From assembly GCA_003719395.1 (NCBI GenBank), contig RHMC01000024.1, forward strand, positions 1 to 61,390: a stretch of 61,390 nt of DNA. Reading direction: 5' to 3'. The notes under the pieces are model-generated. The model saw only the letters and a program-made list of their open reading frames with translations. It searched no databases and was not told where the DNA came from. Of the stretch, positions 10,508 to 21,850 are shown one piece after another. The DNA is from Streptomyces altiplanensis. Its GTDB lineage: Bacteria; Actinomycetota; Actinomycetes; Streptomycetales; Streptomycetaceae. The number at the start of each line of letters is the position of its first letter. Position 1 is the stretch's first letter. A program made the position numbers and the translations under genes.

Positions 10508-12307
10508 TGCCCCGTCGCCCTCGCCGTCGCCGACCCGTCCCCGCGTCCCGCAGACCGATCGTCTTCGCCGTCGGCGCGCGCTCGCCGCGGCCCTCGCCCT
10601 GGCCGCCCCCGGACAGGCCGGCGCGACGGCCGGATTCACCGTCACTCCCCTGAAGTTCACGGTGCAGGCGGGCGGCAGGAAGCGCACCGTCGACGGCGAC
10701 CGGTACCGCCCCTCCGGAGCGGACAGGGCCCGTCCCGTGCCCGCCGTCCTCACCACCAACGGCTTCGGCGGCAGCAAGGCCGACGGCTCCACCGACGCCA
10801 CCGCCAAAGCCTTCGCCACCCGCGGCTACGTCGCCCTCGCCTACTCCGGCCTCGGCTTCGGCAAGTCCGGCTGCCCCGTCTCGCTCAACGACCCGGAGAT
10901 CGACGGCAGGGCCGCGTCGGGCCTGATCGACTTCCTGGGCGGCACCCGCGCGGCCGACGACGGGCAACCGCGCCGACTACGTCCTCAAAGACGGCGCGGG
11001 CGACCCGCGCGTCGGGATGATCGGCGGCTCGTACGGCGGCACCGTCCAGCTGGCCACGGCCGCGAACGACCGCCGCCTGGACGCCCTCGTGCCCCTGATC
11101 ACCTGGAACGACCTCGCCTACTCCCTCGACCCCAACAACGCCACGGACGGCCGGGCCGTCCCCGGCGCGTACAAGTACCAGTGGACGTCCGGCTTCTTCC
11201 TCATGGGCGAGGCGCAGGGCCTGCTCAACCCGGGCCTCGACCTGTCCCGGGCCGGTGGCGGGGGCTGCCTGCACTTCGTCTCCGAGGCCTGCGGGACCAC
11301 CCGTCTGCTGGCCTCGGGCCGCTACCCCGCCGGCCGCACCGCCGAGATGCTCGCCTACGCGCGCAGCGTCTCCCCGGTCTCGTACCTCCACAAGGTCAAG
11401 GCGCCGACACTGATCGTCCAGGGCCAGGCCGACACCCTCTTCAACCTCAACGAGGCGGAGGCGACGTACAAGGCCCTCAAGGCCCAGGGCACCGAGACCC
11501 GCATGATCTGGCAGTCCTGGGGCCACAGCGGCGGCCTCACCGACCCCGCAGCCGGTGAACTCGACCTCGCCCGGGGCAATCTGGAGACCAGTTACGTCGG
11601 CCGGCGCATCCTCGCCTGGTTCGACCGTTACCTGCACGGCAGGAAGGGCACCGACACCGGCCCCGCCTTCGCGTACTACCGCGACTGGCGGAGCGGCTAC
11701 GGCACGGCCGCCGCGCGCCCGCCCTGTCGCGGAAGGTGTACCTCTCCGGCGACGGCAAGCTCGTCGACAACCGCTCCAAGGTCGTGCGCGCGCCCGCGAG
11801 TACCGCAACCGCCTCTTCCCCACCAGCCACTCCGAGAACTCCCTGGCCGGCCTGGCCGGTCTGCCCGACCGCCGGCCCGGCGACGCCCCGGGCACCTACC
11901 TCGGCTGGTCCACCGAGCCGCTCAAGGTCCCCGTGGACGTGGTCGGCGCGCCGAGGGCGACCCTGAAGGTCGTCTCCCCGAAGACCGAGCGCGTACACCA
12001 CTCGGGTGACGCCGCCGACAAGCTCGTCCTCTTCGCCAAGCTGTACGACGTCGCCCCCGACGGCACCAGGACGCTCGTCCAGCGCCTCGTCGCACCGGTC
12101 CGCGTGCCGGACGTGACCCGCCCCTTCACCGTCTCGCTCCCCGGCATCGTGCACCGCTACGAGACCGGACACCGGCTGGAGTTCGTCGTCGCGGCGAGCG
12201 ACGACGCGTACTACGGCAACCGGGGCATCAAGCCGGTGACGGTCACCAGCGCCCCCGAGGACACCGGTGTCCTGGAGCTTCCGGTGACCAGGGGCTCGCT
12301 CGGCTGA
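10508..12307 (+). CDS. Secreted CocE/S15 X-Pro dipeptidyl-peptidase-like hydrolase (several frame errors)
   Basis: Alpha/beta hydrolase of the CocE/NonD and X-Pro dipeptidyl-peptidase (S15) family with an added C-terminal jelly-roll domain. An arginine-rich start (MPRRPRRRR) followed by an ALAAALALAAPGQAGATA stretch is a signal peptide, possibly twin-arginine type. The nucleophile elbow GMIGGSYGG is near 11020, and the C-terminal region includes TYLGWSTEPL and DVTRPFTVSLPG. The ATG at 10508 follows GGAGG by 6 nt. At least four frame changes are needed, near 10550, 10965, 11705 and 11795, making it the most damaged gene here. Corrected length is about 599 residues. It is likely an extracytoplasmic peptidase or esterase. 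Confidence 0.8.
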
Positions 12308-12368
12308 CGGCGCTCCCCGCCGCACGCCCGGTCACGCGCGCCGGGGAGGGCGGAAGTAGCCTGGAGGG

Positions 12369-12920
12369 ATGTCCGAGAGCTCCGAGCGCGCCCCCCGCCT
12401 CGCCGAGGGCCCGCGCGTGGGCCTGCGGCACTTCAGCCACGCCGACGCCGACGAGTTCTCCGCGCTGGCGCGCGAGAGCAGGAGCCTGCACCACCCGTGG
12501 CTCTTCCCGCCGGAGCGGCCCGCGGCGTACACCGCCTACGCGAGCCTGCTCATCGACAACCCGGCGCGGGCCGGCTTCCTGGTGTACGAGCGCCCGGACG
12601 GCCGCATCGCGGGCTTCATCAACATCAACAACATCGTCGGGGGCAACTTCCTGTGCGGCGCGCTGGGCTACGGCGCGTTCGCGCACGCGGCGGGCCGCGG
12701 CCTGATGAGCGAGGGCCTCGGCCTGGTCATGGACCAGGCCTTCGGCCCCATGGGCCTGCACCGGCTGGAGGCCAACATCCAGCCCGCGAACAAGGCGTCC
12801 ACCGCGCTCGTCCGCAGGGCCGGGTTCCGGCTGGAGGGCTTCTCGCCGGACTTCATCCACATCGACGGCGCCTGGCGCGACCACGAACGGTGGGCGATCA
12901 CCTCGGAAATGCGCCGCTGA
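12369..12920 (+). CDS. GNAT family N-acetyltransferase (RimJ/RimL type)
   Basis: Acetyl-CoA-dependent N-acetyltransferase of the RimJ/RimL group, which modify N-terminal or side-chain amines of proteins or small molecules. The protein is 183 residues and intact. The family core is visible: RIAGFININNIVGGNFLCGALGY, then AAGRGLMSEGLGLVM (acetyl-CoA binding), then the HRLEANIQPANKAST segment and ALVRRAGFRLEGF. It sits alone between a secreted hydrolase and a DUF5107 gene, so its substrate cannot be inferred. Confidence 0.88.
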   Translation: MSESSERAPRLAEGPRVGLRHFSHADADEFSALARESRSLHHPWLFPPERPAAYTAYASLLIDNPARAGFLVYERPDGRIAGFININNIVGGNFLCGALGYGAFAHAAGRGLMSEGLGLVMDQAFGPMGLHRLEANIQPANKASTALVRRAGFRLEGFSPDFIHIDGAWRDHERWAITSEMRR

Positions 12921-13027
12921 CTCTCGGCGGTCCTCCTCAGGACCCCCTGGTCACAGAGGCGTCCGCCGTGTTCGGATGGGCGTCGGGCGCCGGTGGACGG
13001 CGGCCCGTGTGAGGGAGTGAGACTGCC

Positions 13028-15036
13028 TTGGCCACGACCGTGCGACGTGCCGTACTGACCCTGCCCGCCGCCCCTCTGGGGCCGGAGAACCCGCTGCCGG
13101 TACTCCGCCCCCTCGACGAGACCCACGTCATCGACGAGCGTTCGCGCGCGCTGCTGCCGCGCGACATGGCCCGCCAGGTCGGTTACGAACCGCTGCGCAC
13201 CCTCCTGCCCGTACGCGTCCTGGACGGATACGGACGCGAGCGCGCGCAGACGGACCTCGACGCGATCGTCATCGAGAACGACCGGCTGCGCGCGAACCGT
13301 GCTGCCGGGGCTCGGCGGGCGCGTGCACTCGCTGTTCCACAAGCCGTCGGGACGCGAACTGCTCTACCGCAACCCGGTCTTCCAGCCCGCCGACTTCGCG
13401 CTCAACGGCGCCTGGTTCTCCGGCGGACTGGAGTGGAACATCGGCGCCACCGGGCACACGGCGCTGTCCTGCGCCCCGCTGCACGCCGCGGTCGTCCCCG
13501 CCCCGGACGGCGGCGACATGGTCAGGCTCTGGGAGTGGGAGCGGCTGCGCGACCTGCCCTTCCAGGTGGACCTGTGGCTGCCGGCCGACTCCGACTTCCT
13601 GTACGTCGGCGTACGGATACGCAACCCGCACGAGCGGACCGTGCCCACCTACTGGTGGTCCAACATCGCGGTCCCGGAGGACGAGGGGACCCGGGTGCTC
13701 GCCCCGGCGGACGAAGCCTGGCACTTCGGGTACGAGCGCCGCCTGCGGCGCGTGCCGGTGCCGGAGTCCCACGGCGACGGCACCGACCGCACGTACCCGC
13801 TGCGCGGCGAGTTCCCGGCCGACTACTTCTACGAGGTGCCCGAAGGGGCCCGCAAGTGGATCGCCTCGCTCGGCGCCGACGGGCGGGGGCTCGTCCAGAC
13901 CTCCACCGACCTGCTGCGCGGCCGCAAACTGTTCCTGTGGGGCGCGGGTCGCGGCGGACGGCGCTGGCAGCAGTGGCTGACCGAACCGGGGACTCCGGGA
14001 TACGCCGAGATCCAGGCCGGCCTCGCCCGTACCCAGCTGGAGCACGTACCGCTGGAGGCCGGCGCCGAGTTCAGCTGGCTGGAGGCGTACGGTCCGCTGG
14101 CCGCCGACCCGGGGGCGGTGCACGGCGAGGACTGGGCGGCGGCCCGCGCGGAGGCCGGGGCCCGGCTGGAGGAGGCGCTGCGCGCGCGCGGGTGGAGGCG
14201 GCCTACGCGGCGTGGCGGCCGTACGCCGACCACGAGCCCGGCGAGTCGCTCGCCACCGGCTACCGGGTGGGGCGCGCTCGAAGTCGTGCGCGCCGCACTG
14301 GAGCTCCCCGGCACGCCCTTCGACGAGGCGACGCTCGGCGAACAGCAGCTGCCGTGGCTGGAGCTGGAGCGCAGCGGCACCTTCCCGGCGTCGCGCGAGG
14401 CGGCCCTGCCGGGCCCGTCGCTGGTCGCGCCGCACTGGCGGGACATGCTGGAGACGGCGCCGGCGGAGCCCCTCACCGAATACCACCTGGGGGTCGCCCA
14501 GTGGCACGCGGGCGATGTGGCACAGGCCGTGCGCAGCTGGGAGCGGGGGCTCAAACTGGCCTCTGCGCGCTGGCCGTTGCTGCGCTGTCTCGCTCGTCGC
14601 CGACCGGGAGCGGGCAACCCCGGGCGCGCCGCCGACCATTACGCCGAAGCGTTCGACGACCTCCTCCGCCAGGAGCGGGGCGACGGCGAGGGCCAGGAGC
14701 GGGGCGACGGCGAGGTGTGGACCGCGGCGACGGCCACCCTCGGCCGCGAGGCGATCGCCGCGCTCCTCGCGGCACAGCGGCCGCAGGCGGCCCGCGCCGT
14801 CTGGGAGGGACTGCCCCCCGCCGTACGCGGGAGCGGCCGCCTTCCGGCTCGTCGAGGCGCAGCTCCTCGTCGCGGAGGGGGACAGGGAGGGCGGCCGCGC
14901 TCTCTTCGACGCCGGCTTCGAGGTGCCCGACCTGCGTGAGGGCGCGGAGGTGCTGGGCGAGGTGTGGGCGGCGGTGGCCGGCGACGAGCCGCTGCCGGAG
15001 GCGTACGACTACCGGATGCGGCCGGCGGCAAAGTAG
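13028..15036 (+). CDS. DUF5107 domain protein with C-terminal TPR region (several frame errors)
   Basis: Large protein with an N-terminal DUF5107 region (a galactose-mutarotase-like beta sandwich) and a C-terminal helical repeat region. Segments such as FALNGAWFSGGLEWNIGATGH, TYWWSNIAVPEDEGTRVL and FYEVPEGARKWIASLG are characteristic. The C-terminal part (TEYHLGVAQWHAGDVAQAV, RAADHYAEAFDDLL, LLVAEGDREGGRALFDAGF) has the helix spacing of TPR repeats. The best start is TTG 13028 with GGGAG about 9 nt upstream. Frame changes are needed near 13295, 14195-14270 (a compensating pair), 14590 and 14830. Such proteins are usually linked to carbohydrate metabolism; no direct function is known. Corrected length is about 669 residues. 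Confidence 0.75.
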
Positions 15037-15043
15037 CCGGCGG

Positions 15044-15395
15044 TCAGACGGCCGCGCGCCGGTCGACGTACTCGAAGACCGAGCCGTCGGGGTGCGCGGC
15101 GATGAGGTTGCGGCCCACCGGGGTCGGGACGGGGCCCGCGATGATGCGGGCGCCGGCCCCGGCCAGGGCCGCGCCCGCCTCTCGACGTCCTTGACGCGAT
15201 GGTGGCCGACACCTTGCGCAGCACTTCGAGTTCGGACTCGGGGCCGCTCATCAGGAGGAAGCAGCCGACCGCGGCGACGGAGACCCCGCCGCGCTCGAAG
15301 CGCAGGGCGCGGCTTTGGGTGAGGCGTTCGTAGAAGGCCACCGTGGCCTCCAGGTCGTCGACGCAGATGCGCAGCGTGGTTCCGAGGATCTCCAT
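15044..15395 (-). CDS. VOC (glyoxalase/bleomycin-resistance fold) protein (one frameshift)
   Basis: Small vicinal-oxygen-chelate fold protein, about 117 residues after correction. It begins MEILGTTLRICVDDLEATVAFYERL, the standard first beta-alpha unit, and ends IAAHPDGSVFEYVDRRAAV, with the usual metal-ligand Glu of the last strand. The frame shifts once near 15180. Such proteins act as dioxygenases, isomerases or binding/resistance proteins; nothing here identifies the substrate. It converges with the DUF5107 gene. Confidence 0.82.
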
Positions 15396-15488
15396 GGGGG
15401 CCAGGGTAGTTGGTGGTCCGGCCGCCCGGCCGGCGTATGCCCGTGGTGGGGAACGGCCCCGCAGGGCACCGGCCCGCACCCCAGTACG

Positions 15489-16299
15489 TCACGCGCGGCA
15501 GAGCACCTCCCCGTGCGGCACCATGAACCACGCGTCGTCCCGGCCGCCCCACTCGCGCCACGCCCCCGCGATCGCCGCCAGCTCGTCCGCGGTCGCGTGG
15601 CCGCCGTCCACCGCCAGTTCGGCGTACACGGATGCCGTCGTACGGTCCGCCCACAGCCCGCTCCACCAGGCGTGCTCGTCGGCGCGGCGAAGCACCAGGC
15701 CGCCGCCGAGGCCCGTACGTCGGTGAAGCCGGCGCGCCGCGCCCAGGACAGGAGCCTGCGGCCCGCGTCCGGTTCGCCGCCGTTCGCGCGGGCGACCCGG
15801 CCGTACAGCTGCTGCCGACTCGTCCATGAGCGGCACCCGGGGGAACCACGTCATCGCGGCGTAGTCGCTGTCGCGCGCCGCGACGACGCCGCCGGGGCGG
15901 CACACGCGGCGCATCTCCCGCAGGGCCCGCACCGGGTCGCCGACGTGCTGGAGCACCTGGTGGGCGTGGACGACGTCGAAGGAGTCGTCGGGGAAGTCGA
16001 GCGCGTGGACATCGGCCACCGCGAACTGCACGTTGTCCAGGCCGCGTTCCGCCGCCGCCTCGCGCGCCCGCCGCGAGCACGTCCTCGGCCGCGTCGACCG
16101 CCGTCACCCGGCCGGGGGCGACGAGCGCGGCCAGGTCGGCCGTGATGGTGCCGGGACCGCAGCCCACGTCCAGCACGTCCAGCCCCGGCCGCAGTTCGTC
16201 CAGGAGGTACGCCGCCGAGTTGGCGGCGGTCCGCCAGCTGTGCGAGCGCAGCACCGACTCGTGGTGCCCATGGGTGTAGACCGCGGTTTCCTCCGGCAT
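15489..16299 (-). CDS. Class I SAM-dependent methyltransferase (frame-disrupted)
   Basis: UbiE/COQ5-like methyltransferase. It starts MPEETAVYTHGHHESVLRSHSWRTAANSA, with motif I VLDVGCGPGTITADLA, a second strand ending VTAVDAAE, motif ADVHALDFPDDSFDVVHAHQVLQHV and the post-motif GGVVAARDSDYAAMTWFP. The frame changes near 16060 and again as a compensating pair between about 15650 and 15830. Corrected length is about 270 residues. Substrate is unknown; it stands alone between VOC and LLM genes, well outside the polyketide cluster. Confidence 0.82.
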
Positions 16300-16410
16300 G
16301 GCGTACTCCTTCTCTCGGCTTCTCGCGGAAGCGGTACGCCGTACGCTACGCCGCCACGCCGGAATGTGAGACGCGTATCTTGATACGTGAGACGCCGTGC
16401 TCCGTCGGTC

Positions 16411-17373
16411 TCATGTGCCCCGTACCTGCGGCAGCACCTTCGTGCGGTAGAAGTCGAAGAAGCCGCGCTGGTCGGGGCCGATCTGGTTCACGTACACCCG
16501 GTCGAAACCGGCGTCGGCGTAGGCCAGCAGCTCACGCACGTGCGCGTCGGCGTCGTCGCCGCACACCACGTTCGAGGCGACCATGTCCTCGGTGACGAGG
16601 GCCGACGCCTGCTCGAAGTGGCGTGGTGTGGGCAGGATCTGGCCCAGTTCGCCGGGCAGCTGGTCGTTCGGCCACAGCCGGTGGACCGTGCGCACCGCCG
16701 CGTCGCGGTCGGGCCCGTAACAGACCTTGGTGCCGCCGCTGACCGGCTTGGAGCCGCCGCCGCCCTTGCGGAAGCGGTTCACCGATTCCTCGTCGGGGGC
16801 CATGGTGATCAGCCCGTCGCCGATGCGCGAGGCCAGCGCCATGGCCTTGGGACCGAAGGCGGAGATGTCGATCGGGACGTGCTCGTCGGGCACGGTGTAG
16901 AGCCGGGCGTTCTCCACCGTGTAGTGCTTGCCCTCGTGGCTGACCTCGTTGCCGTCGAAAAGGCTGCGGATCAGCTGTACGGCCTCCTCCAGCATCTCCA
17001 GCCGTACCCGGGTGCTGGGCCAGGCGCCGCCCAGGATGTGCTCGTTGAGCGCCTCGCCGCTGCCCACACCGAGCCGGAACCGGCCCTCGCCGAGCTGGAC
17101 GGCCGCCGTGGCCGCGGCCTGGGCGACCACGGCCGGGTGCATCCGCACGGTCGGACAGGTGACGGCGGTCTGCACCGGCAGGGAGACCGCCTCGGACAGG
17201 GCGCCGATCACCGACCAGACGAAGGGGCTCTGCCCCTGTTCCTCGTTCCACGGATGGTAGTGGTCGGAGATCCACAGGGCCCGGAAGCCGGCCTGCTCGG
17301 CCATGCGCGCCTGCTCGACGAGGTCCTTGGGGCCGAACTCCTCGCTCGACAGGAAATATCCGAACTCGGTCAT
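16411..17373 (-). CDS. LLM-class F420-dependent oxidoreductase (glucose-6-phosphate dehydrogenase-like)
   Basis: Luciferase-like TIM-barrel oxidoreductase of the coenzyme F420 group, close to the family related to F420-dependent glucose-6-phosphate dehydrogenase. The protein is 320 residues and intact. Recognisable segments are FGYFLSSEEFGPKDLVEQA, WISDHYHPWNEEQG, RFRLGVGSGEALNEHILG and FDRVYVNQIGPDQRGFFDFY. It starts at ATG 17373; upstream extensions read as low-complexity antisense of the next gene. The exact substrate is not inferable. Confidence 0.88.
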   Translation of the reverse strand: MTEFGYFLSSEEFGPKDLVEQARMAEQAGFRALWISDHYHPWNEEQGQSPFVWSVIGALSEAVSLPVQTAVTCPTVRMHPAVVAQAAATAAVQLGEGRFRLGVGSGEALNEHILGGAWPSTRVRLEMLEEAVQLIRSLFDGNEVSHEGKHYTVENARLYTVPDEHVPIDISAFGPKAMALASRIGDGLITMAPDEESVNRFRKGGGGSKPVSGGTKVCYGPDRDAAVRTVHRLWPNDQLPGELGQILPTPRHFEQASALVTEDMVASNVVCGDDADAHVRELLAYADAGFDRVYVNQIGPDQRGFFDFYRTKVLPQVRGT

Positions 17374-17516
17374 GGGAAGTGCCTCCAGCGCGAACGGTTT
17401 CTGCGGGCGGGTAACCGGCGCGCACCCGGGGAAACCCGCACCGCCCGGTGTTTGGCCCCCGGGCTCGGGGGCACCGGGAAGGTCCATCGCCACCGCCCCG
17501 TGTACGAGGTGAAAGC

Positions 17517-18899
17517 GTGACCCGTCAACGTCCCCGTATCGTGATCGTCGGAGCCGGCTTCGCGGGCCATCAGGCCGCGAAGACCCTCTCCCGGGAGGTC
17601 CGGGACAAGGCCGAGATCGTCCTCCTCAACCCCACCGACTACTTCCTCTACCTCCCCCTCCTGCCGCAGGTCGCCGCCGGCATCCTCGAACCGCGCCGGG
17701 TGACGGTGTCGCTGCCGGGGACGCTTCCCCGCGTACGGCTGGTCCTCGGCGAGGCGGACCGCATCGACCTGGCGTCGCACCGCGTGCACTACACGGGCCC
17801 CGAGGGCGACACGGGCGAGCTGGAGTACGACCGGCTCGTGCTGGCCGTCGGCAGTGTCAACAAGCTGCTGCCGATCCCCGGCGTCTCCGAGTACGCCCAC
17901 GGCTTCCGGGGCCTGCCCGAGGCTCTCTACCTGCGCGACCACGTGACCCGCCAGATCGAACTGGCCGCCGCCACCGGCGACCCCGACGAGTGCGCCGCGC
18001 GCTGCACCTTCGTCGTCGTCGGCGCGGCTACACCGGGACCGAGGTCGCGGCCCAGGGCAAGATGTTCACCGACGCCCTCGTCCGCAAGCAGAGCGCCTGG
18101 CGACACGCCGGGCACAAGCCGCGCTGGCTGCTCCTCGACATCGCGCCGCGCATCCTGCCCGAACTGGACCGGCGCCTGTCGCAGACGGCGGACAAGGTGC
18201 TGCGCGGGCGCGGGGTCGACGTACGGACGCGGACGTCCGTCAAGGAGGCCACCCCGGAAGGGGTCCGGCTGGACGACGGCGAGTTCGTCGGCACGAAGTC
18301 CCTGATCTGGTGCGTCGGCGTGCGCCCCGACCCGCTGGTCTCCGAGGTCGGCCTGCCGGTCGAACGCGGGCGCCTGCTCGTCGAACCCGAACTGAACGTG
18401 CCCGGGCACCCGGAGGTCTTCGCCTGCGGCGACGCCGCGGCCGTGCCGGACCTCACCCGGCCGGGGGAGTTCACGCCGATGACCGCGCAGCACGCCGCCC
18501 GGCAGGGAAAGGTGGCGGGCCGCAATGTCGCCGCGTCCCTGGGGTACGTACGGGGAGCGGCAGGCGTACCGGCACAACGACATGGGGTTCCTCGTGGACC
18601 TCGGCGGGGTCAAGGCCGCCGCCAACCCGTTCGGCATCCCCCTGTCCGGGCCGGTCGCGGGCGCGGTGACGCGCGGTTACCACCTCGCCGCCATGCCGGG
18701 GAACCGGATCCGGGTCGCGGCCGACTGGGCGCTCGACGCCGTACATGCCGCGCCAGGCGTACAGCTGGGCCTCGTACGGTCCTGGTCGGTCCCGCTCGAC
18801 ACCTCGTCACCGGAACTGGCCAAGGTCCCCGGCGCACGCGGGCGGCCGGACGACAATCACGCACAAGGGGTGACCACGAGGAGTGACCACAAGGAGTGA
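17517..18899 (+). CDS. Type II NADH:quinone oxidoreductase (NDH-2-like; two frameshifts)
   Basis: FAD-containing, membrane-peripheral NADH dehydrogenase that passes electrons to quinone without pumping protons. Two Rossmann motifs are present: IVIVGAGFAGHQAAKTL for FAD, and VVVGAGYTGTEVAAQG for NADH. A third FAD contact, EVFACGDAAAVPDL, is followed by TPMTAQHAARQGKVAGRN, and a C-terminal HNDMGFLVDLGG. The GTG at 17517 follows GAGGTGAAA. Near 18030 one G is missing from the second Rossmann motif, and near 18555 a second shift occurs; after correction it is about 460 residues. Its stop is followed immediately by the transketolase start, so both are probably co-transcribed. Confidence 0.87.
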
Positions 18900-18900
18900 C

Positions 18901-20756
18901 ATGGACAGCGAACAGCTCATCCAGCTCGGACAGCAGCTGAGGGTGGACGCGGTACGGGCCGCCGACGCGGCCCAGTCGGGCCATCCGACCTCGTCGATGT
19001 CGGCGGCGGACCTCGCGGCCGTACTCCTCGCCGGGCATCTGCACTACGACTTCGACCGGCCGGACCATCCCGGCAACGACCGGTTCATCCTCTCCAAGGG
19101 CCACGCGTCGCCCCTGCTGTACGCCATGTACCGGGCGGCCGGCGCCGTCGACGACGAGGAACTGCTGACGTACCGGCGGCTCGGCAGCCGCCTCGAAGGA
19201 CACCCCACGCCCAGGCTCCCCTGGGTGGACGTGGCGACGGGCTCGCTCGGGCAGGGGCTGCCGGTCGGCGTCGGAGTGGCACTGGCGGGCAAGCGCCTGG
19301 ACCAGGTCCCCTACCGTGTGTGGGTGCTGAGCGGCGACAGCGAGATGGCGGAGGGATCGGTGTGGGAGGCCGTCGAGCACGCGGCCGACCAGCACCTCGA
19401 CAACCTCACCCTCATCATCGACGTCAACCGGCTCGGGCAGCGCGGCCCCACCCGGCACGGATGGGACCTGGCGGCGTACACCCGCAGGCTGCGCGCCTTC
19501 GGCTGGCACACCATCGAGGTCGACGGGCACGACGTCGCGGCTTCGACGCCGCCTTCAACGAGGCGCGTTCGACCACCGGGCGGCCCACCGCGGTCCTCGC
19601 GCGCACCCGCAAGGGGCGCGGCGTCGCCGCCGTGGAGGACCAGGAAGGCAAGCACGGCAAGCCCCTGAAGGACGCCGGGGAAGCGATCGAGGAGCTCGGC
19701 GGCCCCCGGTTCGTCCGGGTGGAGGTCAACAAGCCGCACGCCGACCGGAGTCCGGGCACCTCCGGCGCAGGCCCCCTGGAACTGCCGCGCTACGAGCGGG
19801 GCGACGAGGTCGCCACGCGCGACGCGTACGGCGAGGCACTCGCCGCACTCGGAACCGCACGCCCCGACGTCGTGGCCCTGGACGGCGAGGTGAGCGACTC
19901 CACGCGGGCGCAGTTCTTCGCGAAGGAGCATCCGGACCGGTTCTTCGAGTGTTACATCGCCGAGCAGCAACTGGTCGCGGCGGCGGTCGGGATGCAGACG
20001 CGCGGTTACGTCCCGTACGCCTCCTCCTTCGCGGCGTTCCTCACCCGCGCCCACGACTTCGTGCGGATGGCGGCGGTCAGCAGGGCCGGCATCAACGTGG
20101 TCGGCTCGCACGCCGGAGTGGCCATCGGCGAGGACGGGCCCTCCCAGATGGGACTCGAGGACCTCGCGATGTTCCGCGCCGTACACGGCAGCACCGTCCT
20201 GTACCCGTGCGACGCCAACCAGACCGCGCACCTCGTCGCCGCGATGGCGGAGGGCGACGCGCAGAGCCGGGGCGTGCGCTACCTGCGCACCAGCAGGGGT
20301 GCGATGCCCGTCCTCTACGGGCCCGACGAGGAGTTCCCGGTCGGCGGCAGCAAGCTGCTGCGCTCCGGCGACGACGACAGGCTCACCCTGCTCGCCGCGG
20401 GCGTGACGGTCCACGAGGCACTGCGCGCGGCCGACCTGCTCGCCCAGGACGGCCTGCCGGTCCGGGTCGCTCGACCTGTACTCGGTCAAGCCGGTCGACG
20501 ACGCGCGCGTACAGGCGGCGCGGAGGCCACCGGCTGCCTGGTCACGGTGGAGGACCACCATCCGCAGGGCGGCCTGGGCGACGCGGTCGCCGAGGTGTTC
20601 GCCGACGGTCGCCCGGCGCCGCGGCTGGTCCGCCTGGCCGTGGGGAACATGCCGGGCTCCGCCACGGAACAGGAGCAGCTGAACGCGTCGGGCATCGACG
20701 CGGACGAGATCGCGGCCGCCGTGAAGCTCCTGGCGGAGAAGGTGGTCGTACGGTGA
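18901..20756 (+). CDS. Transketolase (frame errors)
   Basis: Thiamine-diphosphate transketolase carrying all three domains in one chain. The N-terminal half has SGHPTSSMSAADL, RFILSKGHASPLLYAMY and the TPP motif GDSEMAEGS running to NRLGQ. The pyrimidine domain has EVSDSTRAQFF, and SHAGVAIGEDGPSQMGLEDLAMFRA. The C-terminal domain ends with VTVEDHHPQGGLGDAVAE. The frame breaks near 19540 and there is a compensating pair near 20469 and 20515, where LDLYSVKPVDDARVQAAAEA is expected. Corrected length is about 618 residues, shorter than the housekeeping enzyme (about 690), so it belongs to the compact transketolase group. It begins just after the NADH dehydrogenase stop. Confidence 0.88.
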
Positions 20757-20819
20757 GAGCGCGGCGGGGAGTGGGCGGCGGGGCGCCCTGAACACCCCGC
20801 CGTCCTCCCCGCGCCGTGC

Positions 20820-20844
20820 GGGCCCGCCCACCGGGGGCGGGCCC
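20820..20844 (+). terminator. Hairpin after transketolase
   Basis: Perfect 10-bp inverted repeat GGGCCCGCCC / GGGCGGGCCC with a 5-nt loop, 64 nt after the transketolase stop and before the LigD-type gene. No strong U tract follows, as is usual in Streptomyces. Confidence 0.7.
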
Positions 20845-20913
20845 TTGCCCGGGCTGTTTCCGTGCACGGCCGCTGCGGCTGTACGGCCCGGAGCGAGCCC
20901 AGGAGGAAAGACG

Positions 20914-21834
20914 ATGAGCGACGACACCACGACCGTGCGGGCCGGACACCGCACGGTGACCGTCCACCGGCCCGGAAAGGTCCTCTTCCCCGACTGCGGC
21001 CTCACCAAGGCCGATGTCGCCGGCTACTACCGGCGCATGGCGGCCTTCATGGTGCCCCAGCTGCGCGACCGGCCCCTCATGCTGGAGCGCCGGCCCGACG
21101 GCACCGAAGGCCCGCGCTTCATGCAGAAGGACACCCCCGCCCACTACCCCGAGTGGGTGCGCCGGGTGCGGGTCCCCAAGGAGGGCGGCACCGTCACGCA
21201 CACCGTGTGCGACAACAGCGCCACCCTCGTCTTCCTGGCCGACCAGGCGTGCCTGACCTTCCACCGCTGGCTCTCGCGGGCCGACCGCATCGAGTGGCCC
21301 GACCGGCTGGTCTTCGACCTCGACCCTCCCGGGGACGACTTCCCGGCCGTACGGGAGGCGGCGCACCGGCTCGGCGAACTCCTCGACCAGCTGCGGCTGC
21401 CGTCCACGCTCATGACCACGGGCTCCAAGGGCCTGCACGTGATCGTGCCCCTCGACGGGAACACCACGTTCGACGACTCCCGCGCCTTCGCCAAGGAGGT
21501 CGCGGACACCCTCGCCGAGCGCCACCCGGACGCGCTGACCACGGCCGTACGCAAACAGTCCCGGGGTGACCGCCTCTACCTCGACGTCCATCGCAACGCC
21601 TACGCGCAGACGGCCGTCGTCGCCCCCTGGTCGGTCCGGCCCGAGGAGGGCGCACCGGTCGCCGCGCCCCTCTCGTGGGGGCAGCTCGACGACAAGGAAC
21701 TGACCGCGCGCAGCTGGGCGTTGACGGACACCGGCGCCGTACTGGAGCAGGCCCGCACGAACCCCTGGGCGGACGTGTCCTCCCGGGGCCGGGCGCTGGG
21801 TCCGGCGCGCAGGCGCCTGCGCGCCCTGCGCTGA
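20914..21834 (+). CDS. LigD-type DNA polymerase/primase domain protein (NHEJ)
   Basis: Stand-alone polymerase domain of the LigD family (archaeo-eukaryotic primase fold), used in bacterial non-homologous end joining to fill ends before ligation. The protein is 306 residues and intact. It shows GKVLFPDCGLTKADVAGYY at the N-terminus, the catalytic metal motif FDLDPPG and the later TTGSKGLHV, plus RLYLDVHRNAYAQTAVVAPWSVR. The ATG at 20914 has a strong AGGAGGAAAG site. No ku or ligase gene is next to it; in Streptomyces these parts are often encoded apart. The gene converges with the questin-oxidase-family gene. Confidence 0.9.
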   Translation: MSDDTTTVRAGHRTVTVHRPGKVLFPDCGLTKADVAGYYRRMAAFMVPQLRDRPLMLERRPDGTEGPRFMQKDTPAHYPEWVRRVRVPKEGGTVTHTVCDNSATLVFLADQACLTFHRWLSRADRIEWPDRLVFDLDPPGDDFPAVREAAHRLGELLDQLRLPSTLMTTGSKGLHVIVPLDGNTTFDDSRAFAKEVADTLAERHPDALTTAVRKQSRGDRLYLDVHRNAYAQTAVVAPWSVRPEEGAPVAAPLSWGQLDDKELTARSWALTDTGAVLEQARTNPWADVSSRGRALGPARRRLRALR

Positions 21835-21850
21835 CCGGTCCAAAGCGGCG